Source: Medicago truncatula (Eukaryota; Streptophyta; Magnoliopsida; Fabales; Fabaceae). From it: a stretch of 64,000 nucleotides of DNA. The stretch spans positions 15,086,501 through 15,150,500 of the forward strand of contig NC_053042.1 in the NCBI RefSeq assembly GCF_003473485.1, read 5' to 3'. The notes below the pieces were generated by a model that saw only the letters and a list, made by a program, of their open reading frames with translations, was not told where the DNA came from and did no database searches. Below are positions 1-9,682 of the stretch, in pieces; the first letter of the stretch is position 1; each line of letters begins with the position of its first letter. A program made the position numbers and the translations under genes.

Positions 1-800
1 AAAAAGTTATTTGACATTTCCAAAAAAATTAAAAATTGAAATATTTAATTTTAATTTGATAAAACGTTGTTTTACAAAATAATTGTATTTGGAAAGCAAA
101 AATGTTGGGGTCCATGGACAAACTTGAAGCTCTTTGCGTATGAGCACTTATTATGTATTTGGTCACACACGTAAGAAAAAATTCCTCATACGTGCGATCT
201 AAATATTAGTGAAATCATACTTTCGTGCACACAACCCTGTACCACGCATGCAAACGAAGGGGAATCTAGTTTTGTGTATTATCTTGGATTGAATCAATCT
301 CCATTCTCTTCGGTCTAAATCTGAACCCTCTTCATCTTCATTCTTGAGAAATCAAAGATTCATCTATTGTTCATATTTAACCTTTGATCAGTAAAATCAT
401 TTATAACCCAAACACATTATTCATTTATCAACATCAATCTCAAGATTTTATCCACTTTTGTTATCTTTTGTCATTAGCATTCTACACATTTTGATTTTGG
501 ACAAGAAAACCAATTTTTCCTTTCTTCAAAAGTAATAAATGCATGTCAATTAAAGTCATTTTGCAAATCATCCCAACTTTCTCTCTCTCCTTGTTTACAC
601 CAACCAAGGTAGGCAAGAATATAAACCTCCTCAAGCATTACGCTTACTCAGGCATTGGAGTGTTCGTAGGTACAACCCCTTTATCGGACGGCTATCTCTT
701 CATGAATTCGAACTAAAACCTCCCTCAATGGTGTATTTTCTTCCAACGATCCTAAAACATTGTGAGATCATTTATCTTAGTGTTGAGTCTGTTCATTTTA
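1..800 (+). repeat. U2-flanking duplicated block, copy 1
   Basis: This AT-rich block recurs closely at 1737-2260 and in part at 6476-6930, 28690-28959 plus 35104-35224, and 36490-36640. Shared landmarks are a stretch reading ggaaagcaaaaatgtt, a ccatggacaaactt stretch, and a later segment around ctgaaccctcttcatcttc. In several copies it lies just downstream of a U2 gene, so it marks the edge of the unit that was duplicated with U2. No coding potential was recognised. The rest of the stretch up to the U2 promoter at 1358 is AT-rich and shows nothing else I can name. Confidence 0.75.
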
Positions 801-1357
801 ATTTACATCATAGTATTTAAATAAAAACTAATTAACACCTGTCTAATATCTACAAGACTAATGTGAATCAGACATTAATCTTCAAGTGACTTTGATTTGA
901 TATGAGTTTGTTAAAGGAGGTACTACCTTACATTGTTCTACTATGACATTTGTTTATGGAATTCATACTGATCAAATGGTTGAAGGTTGAATAATTCAAT
1001 CGTGTGTATACTAATCTATAATGTTCAGATCGGATGATCTATGATGTCCATAAAGAGCATTGCAGCTCTGACTTTAAATGGGGACTCCGCAAGTAATGTT
1101 TCAGAGATTAGATTCCTCGAAGTAGAGAGTCCTTGGACTGGATATTGGGTTTAAAATAAAACATTTGCTTAAAGTTTTCTTCACTGTTTTGAATGATTGA
1201 ATCATCATATTATTGTTTAAATCGGCAATATTTTAATCTACATATTAATGATCTATTGGATGAATTGCAGAAATGATTTAGTAGGCTCTATGTTGGCATA
1301 TAGTGGTAATTTCTCTTTTGTTGGCCTAGTAGGAACACATGCGTACAATGGGAAATA

Positions 1358-1408
1358 GTCCCACATCGAGCAGTCAAGAAAGCAACGGAGAAATGTCTGA
1401 TATAAAAG
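1358..1408 (+). promoter_or_regulatory. U2 snRNA promoter (USE + TATA), copy 1
   Basis: The upstream sequence element GTCCCACATCG is at 1358-1368 and the TATA box TATAAAAG at 1401-1408. They are 32 bp apart, and the TATA box starts 33 bp before the U2 start. This is the known dicot snRNA promoter layout. The roughly four-turn spacing is the RNA polymerase II type, as opposed to the shorter spacing of U6/pol III genes. Confidence 0.95.
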
Positions 1409-1433
1409 CAGCACCTAGCCCATTTTTCAACTT

Positions 1434-1629
1434 ATACCTTTCTCGGCCTTTTGGCTAAGATCAAGTGTAGTATCTGTTCTTATCAGTTTAATATCTGATA
1501 TGTGGACCAATGGTTCACACGATATTAAATTACTTTTTTGAGGGGGAGAAGCCATTTTAGTAGCTTGCTACTAGGCTTCTCGGGTGTCAACAATGTATTG
1601 CACTATAGCATTGGTTTGGCACACCCCTC
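1434..1629 (+). ncRNA. U2: U2 spliceosomal snRNA, copy 1
   Basis: The RNA pairs with intron branch points in the spliceosome. The 5' part matches the universal U2 sequence: it starts ATACCTTTCTCGG, carries the branch-point recognition GTAGTA, stem IIa/b (GTGGACC with GGTTCAC), and a U-rich Sm site ACTTTTTTGAG. Stem III is a perfect pair (GAGAAGCC 1546-1553 with GGCTTCTC 1574-1581), and stem IV closes with GGTGT/ACACC. The length of about 196 nt equals the plant norm. The downstream 3' box is weak (AGCTCTAA near 1636), so 3'-end formation may be poorer than for copies 2 and 3. Confidence 0.95.
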
Positions 1630-1736
1630 AATCTAAGCTCTAAATTTTTTATTTTGGTTGGTACCTTGTGTATTAGGACCATGCAACTGAACTTATAGCT
1701 GTCCTCTGTTCCTTTCATTGGCTGCTAATGAAATTT

Positions 1737-2260
1737 TTGAAAAAATTTAAAAGTTATCTGACAGTTCCAAAAAAATTAAAATTATAACTTTAATTTGAAG
1801 ATAAAACGATGTTTTACAAAATAATTGTTTTTGGAAAGCAAAAATGTTAAGGTCTATGGACAAACTTTAGCTTTTGAAGATTTTTTGTTCTTGGATTTGT
1901 TTTAATGGAAGCTCTTTGCATACGAGCACTTTTTATGTATTGGTCACACACGTAAGAAAAGATTCCTCTTACGCGTGATCAAAATATTAGTGAAATCGTA
2001 CTTTCGTGCACATGACCTTGTACCCACGCATGCAAACGAAGGGGAATCAAGTTTTGTGTATCATCTTAGATTTAATCAATCTCCATTCTCTTCGGTCTAA
2101 ATCTGAACCCTCTTTATCTTCATTCCTGAGAAATCAAGGATTCGACTATTGTTCATATTTAGCCTTTGATTAGTAAAATCATTTATAATCCAAACACATT
2201 ATTCATTCATCAACATCAATCTCAAGATTTTATCCTCTTTTGTTATCTTTTGAACTCTCA
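1737..2260 (+). repeat. U2-flanking duplicated block, copy 2
   Basis: This is a direct copy of the block at 1-800, in the same order and orientation: the AT-rich lead, the ccatggacaaactt-like stretch (here tctatggacaaacttt) and the ctgaaccctctttatc segment. It begins about 110 bp after U2 copy 1, so the window opens with a tandem arrangement of block, U2, block. No gene was recognised within it. Confidence 0.75.
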
Positions 2261-2420
2261 TTATCACGCATCAACTTTGTTTGTTCATCTTAGTCTTAGA
2301 GATGAAATTTTAGACCGACATAAGGCCAATACTACTTCCTTCTATTGGGGTATATTTAACAATATAATTCTTGTATTTTTTTTATTCTTTCAAAATTGGT
2401 CATTTGTATATTTAACAATA

Positions 2421-2455
2421 TAAAAAGAAAATGCATCTTATGCATTTTCTTTTTA
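2421..2455. repeat. Perfect 16-bp hairpin
   Basis: Left arm 2421-2436 (taaaaagaaaatgcat) is the exact reverse complement of right arm 2440-2455, with a 3-nt loop. The motif tatatttaacaatata occurs twice just upstream (near 2350 and 2407). It could be a tiny foldback element or a relic of a larger inverted repeat. Confidence 0.7.
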
Positions 2456-3507
2456 CAAATCCTTTTTTTTCCGAGTAGCCCAATAGCTTGACTCACTCTA
2501 TAAGCGTGAGGAGATTGAGAATCCGATGTTAGAACCATAACCTTTACATATTAATGTTTATGGTACAGTTACAAATGTTAATAAGCATACTTAATTACTT
2601 ATAATGTGTAAGCTTTACTAAAAAAAAAATGTGTAAGCTTTACTCATGCATTTGAATCATGAGAATTAAACAATATCTGTTGGTGCTATTTTATTTTATT
2701 TTTAACAAAGGGGGTAAATTGGCCAAAGCGAAACTAAAAACCACTATTGAAGCTAATCGCAGCTATTAGAGGAGCAATTAAGAAATCAACAATACATTCC
2801 ATAATTTGAAAAGAACGAACCTATCTAAGGTCATGCTTAGTCGCTAAGTCTGCCACCAGATTAGCTTTCATTGAATATTGTATTTAGATGCATCTATGCT
2901 GCACTTCATGGTTAGCTAATGAGTGAATACAATCGGCAAGAGATTAACCAAAGTGACCCTTAGCACAGCCATCTTTCAGTAGAGAATGACATTTTCTACA
3001 ATGATGTTTATATAACCTCTCTAACAGGCCATCTGCATAGCATGGTAGATTGCAGACAATGTGCAATTACTTGCTTCTTAAAATGATGCTTAAATTTCTG
3101 TTTCATATGGTATGCATAAATAAGGTTGCAACGTCAGTGTTGTGTATTTGGTTTTATAGTAGTTATAACTCATCACCTTTTGGAACCAAGACAAGACTGA
3201 TCTCTGTGTGTAGTTGTCGTCTTTTGAAACCAAAGCCATATATAAATATTTGAAAGGATCGGTAGAGCTGTTGTTACTGAGGCCAAGAAATTCAAGATGC
3301 TTAAGCTGGCCTAATGAAAGTTACTGAACAAATTAAGTTGGATGGGAGTTGAACTGAGATTAGAGAATCATGAAAGGATCATGAGTTTCTTTAATGACCG
3401 CTACAATCACCATTGATTGTTTCTAGCTGATGCAAGTTCTAATGGATGAATTGGTGAAATGCTTTAGTGGGCTCTTTGTTGGCAATACATACGTACAATG
3501 AGAAATA
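2456..3507. other. Spacer without recognised gene
   Basis: AT-rich spacer. The last 100 bp before 3508 resemble the upstream flank of the other U2 genes (gatgaattggtgaaatg... gggctctttgttggca). The short open frames here have no recognisable family signature. Confidence 0.5.
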
Positions 3508-3559
3508 GTCCCACATCGAGCAGTCAAGAAAGCAACTGAGAAGATGTCTGTTATAAAAG
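3508..3559 (+). promoter_or_regulatory. U2 snRNA promoter (USE + TATA), copy 2
   Basis: USE GTCCCACATCG lies at 3508-3518 and TATAAAAG at 3552-3559, with 33 bp between them and 33 bp from TATA start to RNA start. The geometry matches the other copies. Confidence 0.95.
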
Positions 3560-3584
3560 CGGCAGCTAGTCCATATTTCAACTC

Positions 3585-3780
3585 ATACCTTTCTCGGCCT
3601 TTTGGCTAAGATCAAGTGTAGTATCTGTTCTTATCAGTTTAATATCTGATATGTGGACCAATGGTTCACACGATATTAAATTACTTTTTTGAGGGGGAGA
3701 GGCAACTTTAGTAGCTTGCTACTAGTCCTCTCGTGTGTCACCAATGTGTTGCACTATAGCATTGGCTTGGTGCACCCCAC
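3585..3780 (+). ncRNA. U2: U2 spliceosomal snRNA, copy 2
   Basis: The 5' domain is full length: branch-point recognition GTAGTA, stem II, Sm site. Stem III is GAGAGG paired with CCTCTC. Immediately downstream, AGTTAAA at 3789-3795 fits the plant snRNA 3'-end consensus CA(N)3-10AGTNNAA. With its intact promoter this is one of the two best candidates in the window for a fully functional U2 gene. Confidence 0.96.
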
Positions 3781-3795
3781 CAATCCAAAGTTAAA

Positions 3796-4355
3796 TTTTT
3801 ATTCTGGTTCATATCTGGCACATGGTTACCGTTTCCATTTCATTAACTGGATTAAATGGCACATGGTTCGTATTGGCTTGGCTTTGTGAAGAAGCATTGG
3901 GTTATGTGAAATGAATTATTTGTGCAAAACTCGTCATCTTGAAAATTTGAAGACCAATGCATTCAACCGAATAATATGTTTATTGGTGGTTGGTGCTGAT
4001 AGAATATTTGTTAGAATATTCTTGTAATTATGTTATTTAGTCAACACTTTCCTAATCTATTTTCCTAGAATTAATCAAATCATTGATGTATAGATATTAG
4101 GCTTCCTAATTGGTCGTACATGACAATTGTATTTATAATTGATATTGATGAATGGAAAAGGACAGCGAAAACAATTGCTTTCAGGTGCAACAGTGGAAGA
4201 CTTAAGGAAGCATAACAAGTTTTTTCAAGAACTTTTGATTAAAGGATACAACCTAAATGTCATAAAGTACACAGTAGATTATATAAAGAGGGTTTGTTTG
4301 AACTTGAAGAAGCATTTGCCTTGCTGTCTTAACTTATGAAATAACCGGTTGCAGT
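3796..4355. other. Spacer upstream of kinase pseudogene
   Basis: No recognised gene. A 66-codon open frame at 4139-4339 shows no family signature. It could be leftover sequence from the 5' part of the kinase locus, but it does not resemble the malectin-like ectodomain expected there. Confidence 0.4.
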
Positions 4356-5422
4356 GTGTCTGTTTTTGCGTTTTTAGCATTTAGTGGACTATCATTTTAT
4401 TACTTGAAAGCTCGCAGGAGGAAGAAGAAATCCGTAACTAATTTTGAGCTTCCGAGACATTTTACTTTACTTGAGAAGCAACAAGCAACGAATTGTTTTG
4501 ACACCGAGCTAATAATTGGAAAAGGAGGATTTGGCAAAGTGTATAAAGAAACACTTGAAAATGGAAAAGTAGTAGCTATCAAAGTAGCAAATCCTGAATC
4601 TAGACAAGGTCTCGGTGAATTCCACAACGAGATTGAGTTTTTGTCTGGTCTTCGTCATTCAAACCTTGTCACTCTTGTAGGTTGTTGTAACCAAGACTCG
4701 GAACTGATTCTTGTGTACAATTACATGGCAAATGGATCTCTCAGCAGTTATCTATATGGGAGAGACTTTGTTCCTCTATCTTGGAAGCAACGCCTAATGA
4801 TATGCTTAGGGGCGCAAAGGGACTTTTATATCTTCACACTGGAGCTAAACAAAGCATAATTCACCGTGATGTGAAGACAGCAAACATTCTCTTGGACGAA
4901 AATCTTGTGCCAAAAGTTGCTGATTTTGGCATATCGAAAAAGGGTCCAATTCTTGATAAGAGTCACGTTACAACGAATGTAAAGGGTAGTTTTGGCTATG
5001 TTGATCCTGAATATTTTAGGACTACATTTCTAACTAAGAAATCAGATGTTTTCTCTTTTGGAGTGGTGTTGATTGAAGTTATATGTGGAAAACCTGCTTT
5101 AGATGATGCCCTTCCAACGCAACAGATGAATTTGGCAATGTGGGCATTAAGTTGCGATAAAAAGGGTACCTTTCATGAAATGATGGACCCATTTTTGATT
5201 GGCAAAGTGAATATGGATTCTCTAAACAAGGTTTTAGAGTTGGCTTGGAAGTGCTTGGAGGAGCGTCCGGAGAACAGACCATCAATGGGGTATGTGTTAT
5301 GTCAACTAGAAGAGGCTCTCCATCTTGAGTTGGCATCACATGTTTCGAATGAGAATGAGGATTCTTCTATTCGCTCCAGTGTATGAAGTGGATTTATGGA
5401 TGAAATTGAAGATGTTGTTTGA
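4356..5422 (+). pseudogene. CrRLK1L-type receptor kinase pseudogene (kinase half)
   Basis: CrRLK1L proteins (FERONIA/THESEUS family) are plasma-membrane receptors that sense wall and peptide signals. Only the inner half is present: a short hydrophobic stretch, a basic stop-transfer (RRRKKK), then the Ser/Thr kinase with Gly loop GKGGFGKVY, VAIK lysine, HRDVKTANILLDE catalytic loop, DFG, and the activation/substrate region YVDPEYF. The malectin-like ectodomain is missing. The frame shifts by one base near 4811, between LMICLGA and AKGLLYLH. A TGA at 5384-5386 comes 12 codons before the stop used by the sister copy at 24.7 kb, which reads GGA there. All catalytic motifs survive, so inactivation looks recent. 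Confidence 0.85.
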
Positions 5423-5589
5423 AACCATAGCCTCCTAATTTAACAACTCATTTGTTAAAGTTGGTTATTTTAGTGGTATCATAATTGTATTTATTGAAAA
5501 AAAAAATAGAGTCAATGTAGTTTCTTAATTCAACAAACCATAGTTTTCTAAAAAAATTCAAGTAAATCTATTTATAATATGTTTTAGTG

Positions 5590-5890
5590 AATTTCAATTC
5601 TTGGGACATGTGATTACTGATGGTGAATTTGTCTAAAGTCAAAGCAGAAGTAGGAAATCCCTAAGACATTTGTTGGGTTATTTAGTTTCCTTAGTTTGGC
5701 GGGAGATTATCAGAGGTTTCAAAAGTGTTTGTCCAAGAGAGGAATTACGCTACCAATGACGTAGAGTTGGCTGCAATTCTTTTTCTTTAAAGATTTGGAA
5801 GCATGATCTATATTGTGTCAAGTTCACGGTGTTTAACGATCATAAGAGTTTGAAGCATATAATAATAAAGGGAGTGCTGAGATTTGGTGA
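5590..5890 (+). mobile_element. Ty3/gypsy LTR-retrotransposon pol remnant
   Basis: A fossil of the reverse transcriptase end to RNase H start of a Ty3/gypsy pol gene, recognised from short family-like stretches (GHVITDG; ERNYATNDVELAA). It is broken in several places and has no LTRs nearby. The same remnant follows the second kinase copy at 25285-25460, so it was already present before the block was duplicated. Confidence 0.6.
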
Positions 5891-6475
5891 CAAGATATGT
5901 GATCATGAGGAAGGTGAGACTAAAAGGAACACAAATTTAACTTGTGAATTCGCTTAATAGGCACAGTTAAGTACACTAAGAACATACAAAAATCTGACTC
6001 TAGCACATAGTTTTCACTTTCACTTTGAAACCTCAAATTCTATGTGCATATGTCTCTACTCTAATATGCAAGCTATGCATTATTTACTACTTAGAGTATG
6101 TTCATATTAATTTACATCATAGTATTCAAATAAAAAAACAATAATTAACAATTGCCTTATATATACCAAATTAATGTGAATCAAAGATTAATCTTCAAGT
6201 CACTTTGATATGATATGAGTTTGCTAAAGGAGGTACTTGCTTACCCTCAATTCTAGGGTTGGATAATAATAACCTATGAGCATATTAATTAAAGCTGCTA
6301 GCAACAAGTTTTAAAATTTATGCAACTTTTACTTTCTTTGTATTAGCGTTTAAACCATCCCTTTTAAGTTCTAGTTTTGTGCTACTCAGTTTTTTGAATG
6401 TGTAAAAGACATCATTTGGTTTTCAAATATTTCATACTGGTCAAATGGTGCATATACTGATCTATGATGTTCATA
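5891..6475. other. Spacer without recognised gene
   Basis: AT-rich. The part from about 6090 to 6240 resembles 790-920 (a stretch around atttacatcatagtatt followed by caagtgactttgat-like sequence), so it belongs to the duplicated U2-flank family. Confidence 0.5.
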
Positions 6476-6930
6476 TTGAATCAATCTCCATTCTCTTCGG
6501 TCTAAATCTGAACCCTCTTCATCTGCATTCTTGAGAAATCAAAGATTCATCTATTGTTCATCTTTAACCTTTGATTAGTAAAATCATTTATAACCCAAAC
6601 ACATTATTCATTTATCAACATCAATCTCAAGATTTTATCCACTTTTGTCATTAGCATTCTACACATTTTGATTTTGGACAAGAAAACCACTTTTTCCTTT
6701 CTTCAAAAGTAATAAATGCATGTCTATTAAAGTCATTTTGCAAATCAGCCCAACTTTCTCTCTCTCCTTGTTTACACCAACCAAGGTAGGCAAGAATATA
6801 AACCTCCTCAAGCATTGGAGTGTTCGTAGGTACAACCCCTTTAATGGACGGCTATGTCTTCATGGATTCGAACTAAAACCTCCCTCAACGGTGTATTTCC
6901 TTCCAACGATCCTAAAACACTGAGATCATT
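6476..6930 (+). repeat. U2-flanking duplicated block, copy 3
   Basis: This closely matches 290-790, including the landmark ctgaaccctcttcatctgc and the segment with cctccctcaacggtg. No U2 gene precedes it here, so this copy has been separated from its snRNA by rearrangement or loss. Confidence 0.75.
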
Positions 6931-7389
6931 TATCTTAGTGTTGAGTGCTTGACATTTTGAAATTTCAAGTAATGTAATTGAAATTTCATGAGGCAATTAT
7001 AAAATCAGAGTCTTGCCAACAAGTTATATTAATTAAACAAATTATCACGGAAATGATATCCTAGAAATATAAGATGTTACTTTTGTCAATGTAATAAGTA
7101 CACCACTTTTTTTAACAAACTTATTACTTTCGTATTTTAAACAGTGACCTAAAAGCACTAATTCGTTGGTTGCATACTCCTTCATCAAATGAGAGCTGAT
7201 ATAGTTCATGAAAGTGATGTTATTGAGAAGCACGAAACTATCAGCGATATATTACTGCTATTGTGGCAATGGTCATGTTGGGGCTGGAATCAAGAAAAAG
7301 TTGAAAATAGAGACGAATCCAATATCTCTCTTGTTGTTGAATTAAGAATGTATATGATGATGCCGTTTCAAAGAAGAGTCAAGATGAGT

Positions 7390-7604
7390 GGTGATTGGTG
7401 AAAGGCTATTATTTGAAGGTTGGAATGTTCGAATTCAATGTCAGGTATGAAAGTTCGACCCTGAAATGTGATATTATAAGATGAACCACAAGTGACCAAA
7501 TAATTATCGATGGGATTGAATGAGGCAAATGATTCCTGGCATGCGGAGTATAGTAAAAGAATTAGAACAAAAGGTGTATACTTAGGAACTTGATGCATTG
7601 CCAT
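7390..7604 (-). pseudogene. CrRLK1L N-terminus fragment (signal peptide + malectin start)
   Basis: On the minus strand a frame starts with a typical secretion signal (hydrophobic FVLILLLYSACQ) followed by FNPIDNYLVTCGSS and RTFIPD, the hallmark opening of CrRLK1L malectin-like ectodomains. Homology stops after about 55-60 residues and the rest of the receptor is absent. It faces the opposite way to the kinase half at 4.4-5.4 kb, so the two cannot form one gene as arranged. Either an inversion split one receptor locus or the pieces come from different copies. Confidence 0.7.
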
Positions 7605-9374
7605 ATTTGTTCCATATTTATTAGCTACCGAAGCTCTTTCTATATAGATTTTGTTTGAAGTTTGAATTAGTATTGTTGAAGTATAAGTGCGTTATCAGCT
7701 AGAATGTATTAAATTTGAAACTAGTTACAATAACTTCTTGTGCAAGTAATTTCTTACTATGTAACTTAATAACGCTACAAATGCAATGTGAATGCAGCCT
7801 TTTCGGAGCTTCACAACAAGTTTTGGCATTTGTTATCGTGGTTTTTGGGTGCCAAGCCATTAATTGGACTTGAACCTTTTGACCGTTGATATCTCTCTTT
7901 TTTCTTGGGAAGGGTAAAAGGAGAAAAACCCTTGATTTTCCGAATTCGGGGGTCGTTTTCGCTAAGGGAAGGTGTTAGGCACCCGGAGCGATTATGGTAC
8001 TCCATAAGAACCGTTCTCCTAAGTTTATTTCTACGCTTTATTTTTATTGCCTACTTGTAAAAAAATGAAGGTGTGATTAGTGAAGAATGGGGGTGAGAAG
8101 AAGTAGAATTTGATTTTATTTCGGCTTGGAGGGGTTAAAGTCCCTTGCCTACGTACCGTTTTACGGGATCAAAACCGGCGTAGTTCTTGCTAAAAAGACT
8201 TGTTGTTTTTTTTTGTTTCAATTGTTTGATTTTAAATTTTGAAAATGATTTTGAAGAAGGGGATTGAGAGGCTTCATGAGCATTAGAGTATGAAAAAAGT
8301 GGGGGTTTGTTTAGTGATTTTGCAAAAAAGTCTAAATGATTAGATTTATTTGAGAATTTTATTAAGAAAATAAAAGGTGAAAAATTGTTGGAGTTTTGAC
8401 TCCATTTTTTTATGAAAAATATTTGAAGCGAATTTGTTTGCATATTTTTTGGAAAAAATTGGATTTTCTCTAAGTGTTTAAACCTAAGCATTCATCTAAC
8501 CATGCAATCCTAGCCATACATCTACACATGCAATCCTAGGCATACATCTAGGGTGAGCGTGTGCGTGCCGGTGCGCCATAGTGTCCATAGTCCATATTAC
8601 AAAAATTGCCTAAATACATTCTATGGCCTCTTTGCCAAGCTACAAACCAATGATAACAAATTACATCACCGAATGAATTAAAATTTGCAAAAATAAATGC
8701 TAAGCTAAAGAAAGTGGAGGAGATAGTGAAATGCTATGAGTGAAGTCACATGAGGAACAAAATGTTAGTGAAACAAGGAAAAATATAATGGGAATGATGA
8801 AAAATGCACCAAATGAATATGCAATAAAAAGGGGTAAAAACATGAGAATTTATCAAGCACAATGTGTAGCAAATGGCCTATAATGCAAGAACAAGCACGA
8901 ACCAAATGAAAACAGTGGCACAATCATTGGATTATCATCACATCTATCATGAAAATGCATTCTAATTAGCCATGCTATGCACCAAAATTCTTAGGACAAG
9001 AATCAACCTAAAAAGCATGAAAAAGCTAACTAGAGAAGTAAATCGAACAAGAGACCTATGCACATATTTTTACCAGTTATTTGCAAGCAAAATATCATTA
9101 AAAATCATCAAGAAAGTGGTAAAAACATGTAGTAATTTTTTGGAATTTATGGTAAAAAATCAGAGCAATCAGAGGTGCAGACAGTATGCAAGAATGGTGT
9201 TAAAAGCAGAAAAACAAAGAAACGCAATAAGAACTAAGCCCAAACCTAAAGCCCAACACACAAAACTCAGATTGCACAGGAGACGTTGGATTGATCCAGG
9301 GTAAGAAACCCTAGATCCAACGGCCAGGAATGAAGGAGGTTGGACCGGTCCTGAACCGGTCCGGTTCACTGGCT

Positions 9375-9382
9375 TATAAAAG
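9375..9382 (+). promoter_or_regulatory. TATA box of the LTR-like sequence
   Basis: TATAAAAG sits just after a run of CCGGT palindromes (near 9343-9365). A long CT-rich leader beginning about 30 bp downstream fits a transcript start near 9410. The tandem array lies directly in the path of this promoter. Confidence 0.5.
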
Positions 9383-9495
9383 CAGGCGCGCCGGTTTTAA
9401 TTCATTTTTCACTCTTCTTTCTCTCTCTACTCTTACGTGCTCTCTCTCTAAACTCTTCTCTCTCTCTCACCTTCACCGGTTTCTGGCTATGTCGC

Positions 9496-9534
9496 CGGAG
9501 AAGATGAAGGTGACCGGAAACTTCATCTTCTCCG
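9496..9534. repeat. 14-bp perfect inverted repeat in the LTR leader
   Basis: The arm at 9496-9509 (cggagaagatgaag) is the exact reverse complement of 9521-9534, with an 11-nt loop. It lies in the putative transcribed leader. Part of the motif (ccggaaacttcatcttct) recurs near 9910 inside the first tandem unit. Confidence 0.7.
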
Positions 9535-9682
9535 ATGAACCTTCTAGGGTTCCGGCGAAGAAATTTCCAGAATTTCAAGATTCTTACATCTTTTAAATCG
9601 TCTTCTTCTCCTGGTTACGTTTCTGGTACTTGTTTTCACATGCAAGGTCTAGATCCTTATGGATCTAGATTTGAACTGACGG

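Larger units (their letters stand above)
7831..9682 (+). mobile_element. LTR-derived sequence, Ogre/Tat-like (U3-like part)
   Basis: Fossil LTR-retrotransposon sequence. Signs are a segment with gggaaggtgttaggcaccc that I associate with legume Ogre-type LTRs, and a promoter-like TATAAAAG at 9375-9382 followed by a CT-rich leader. This part is present once and leads directly into the 2.69-kb tandem array. No gag or pol and no second LTR end were found, so the element is a partial copy. The left edge at 7831 is approximate. The family call rests on memory of these motifs, not on a search. Confidence 0.55.

Noticed and set aside
9330-9596. Short frame starting near the LTR leader (88 codons)
   Set aside because: It spans the TATA box and the CT-rich leader with hairpin; no family resemblance, and the region is better explained as LTR sequence.
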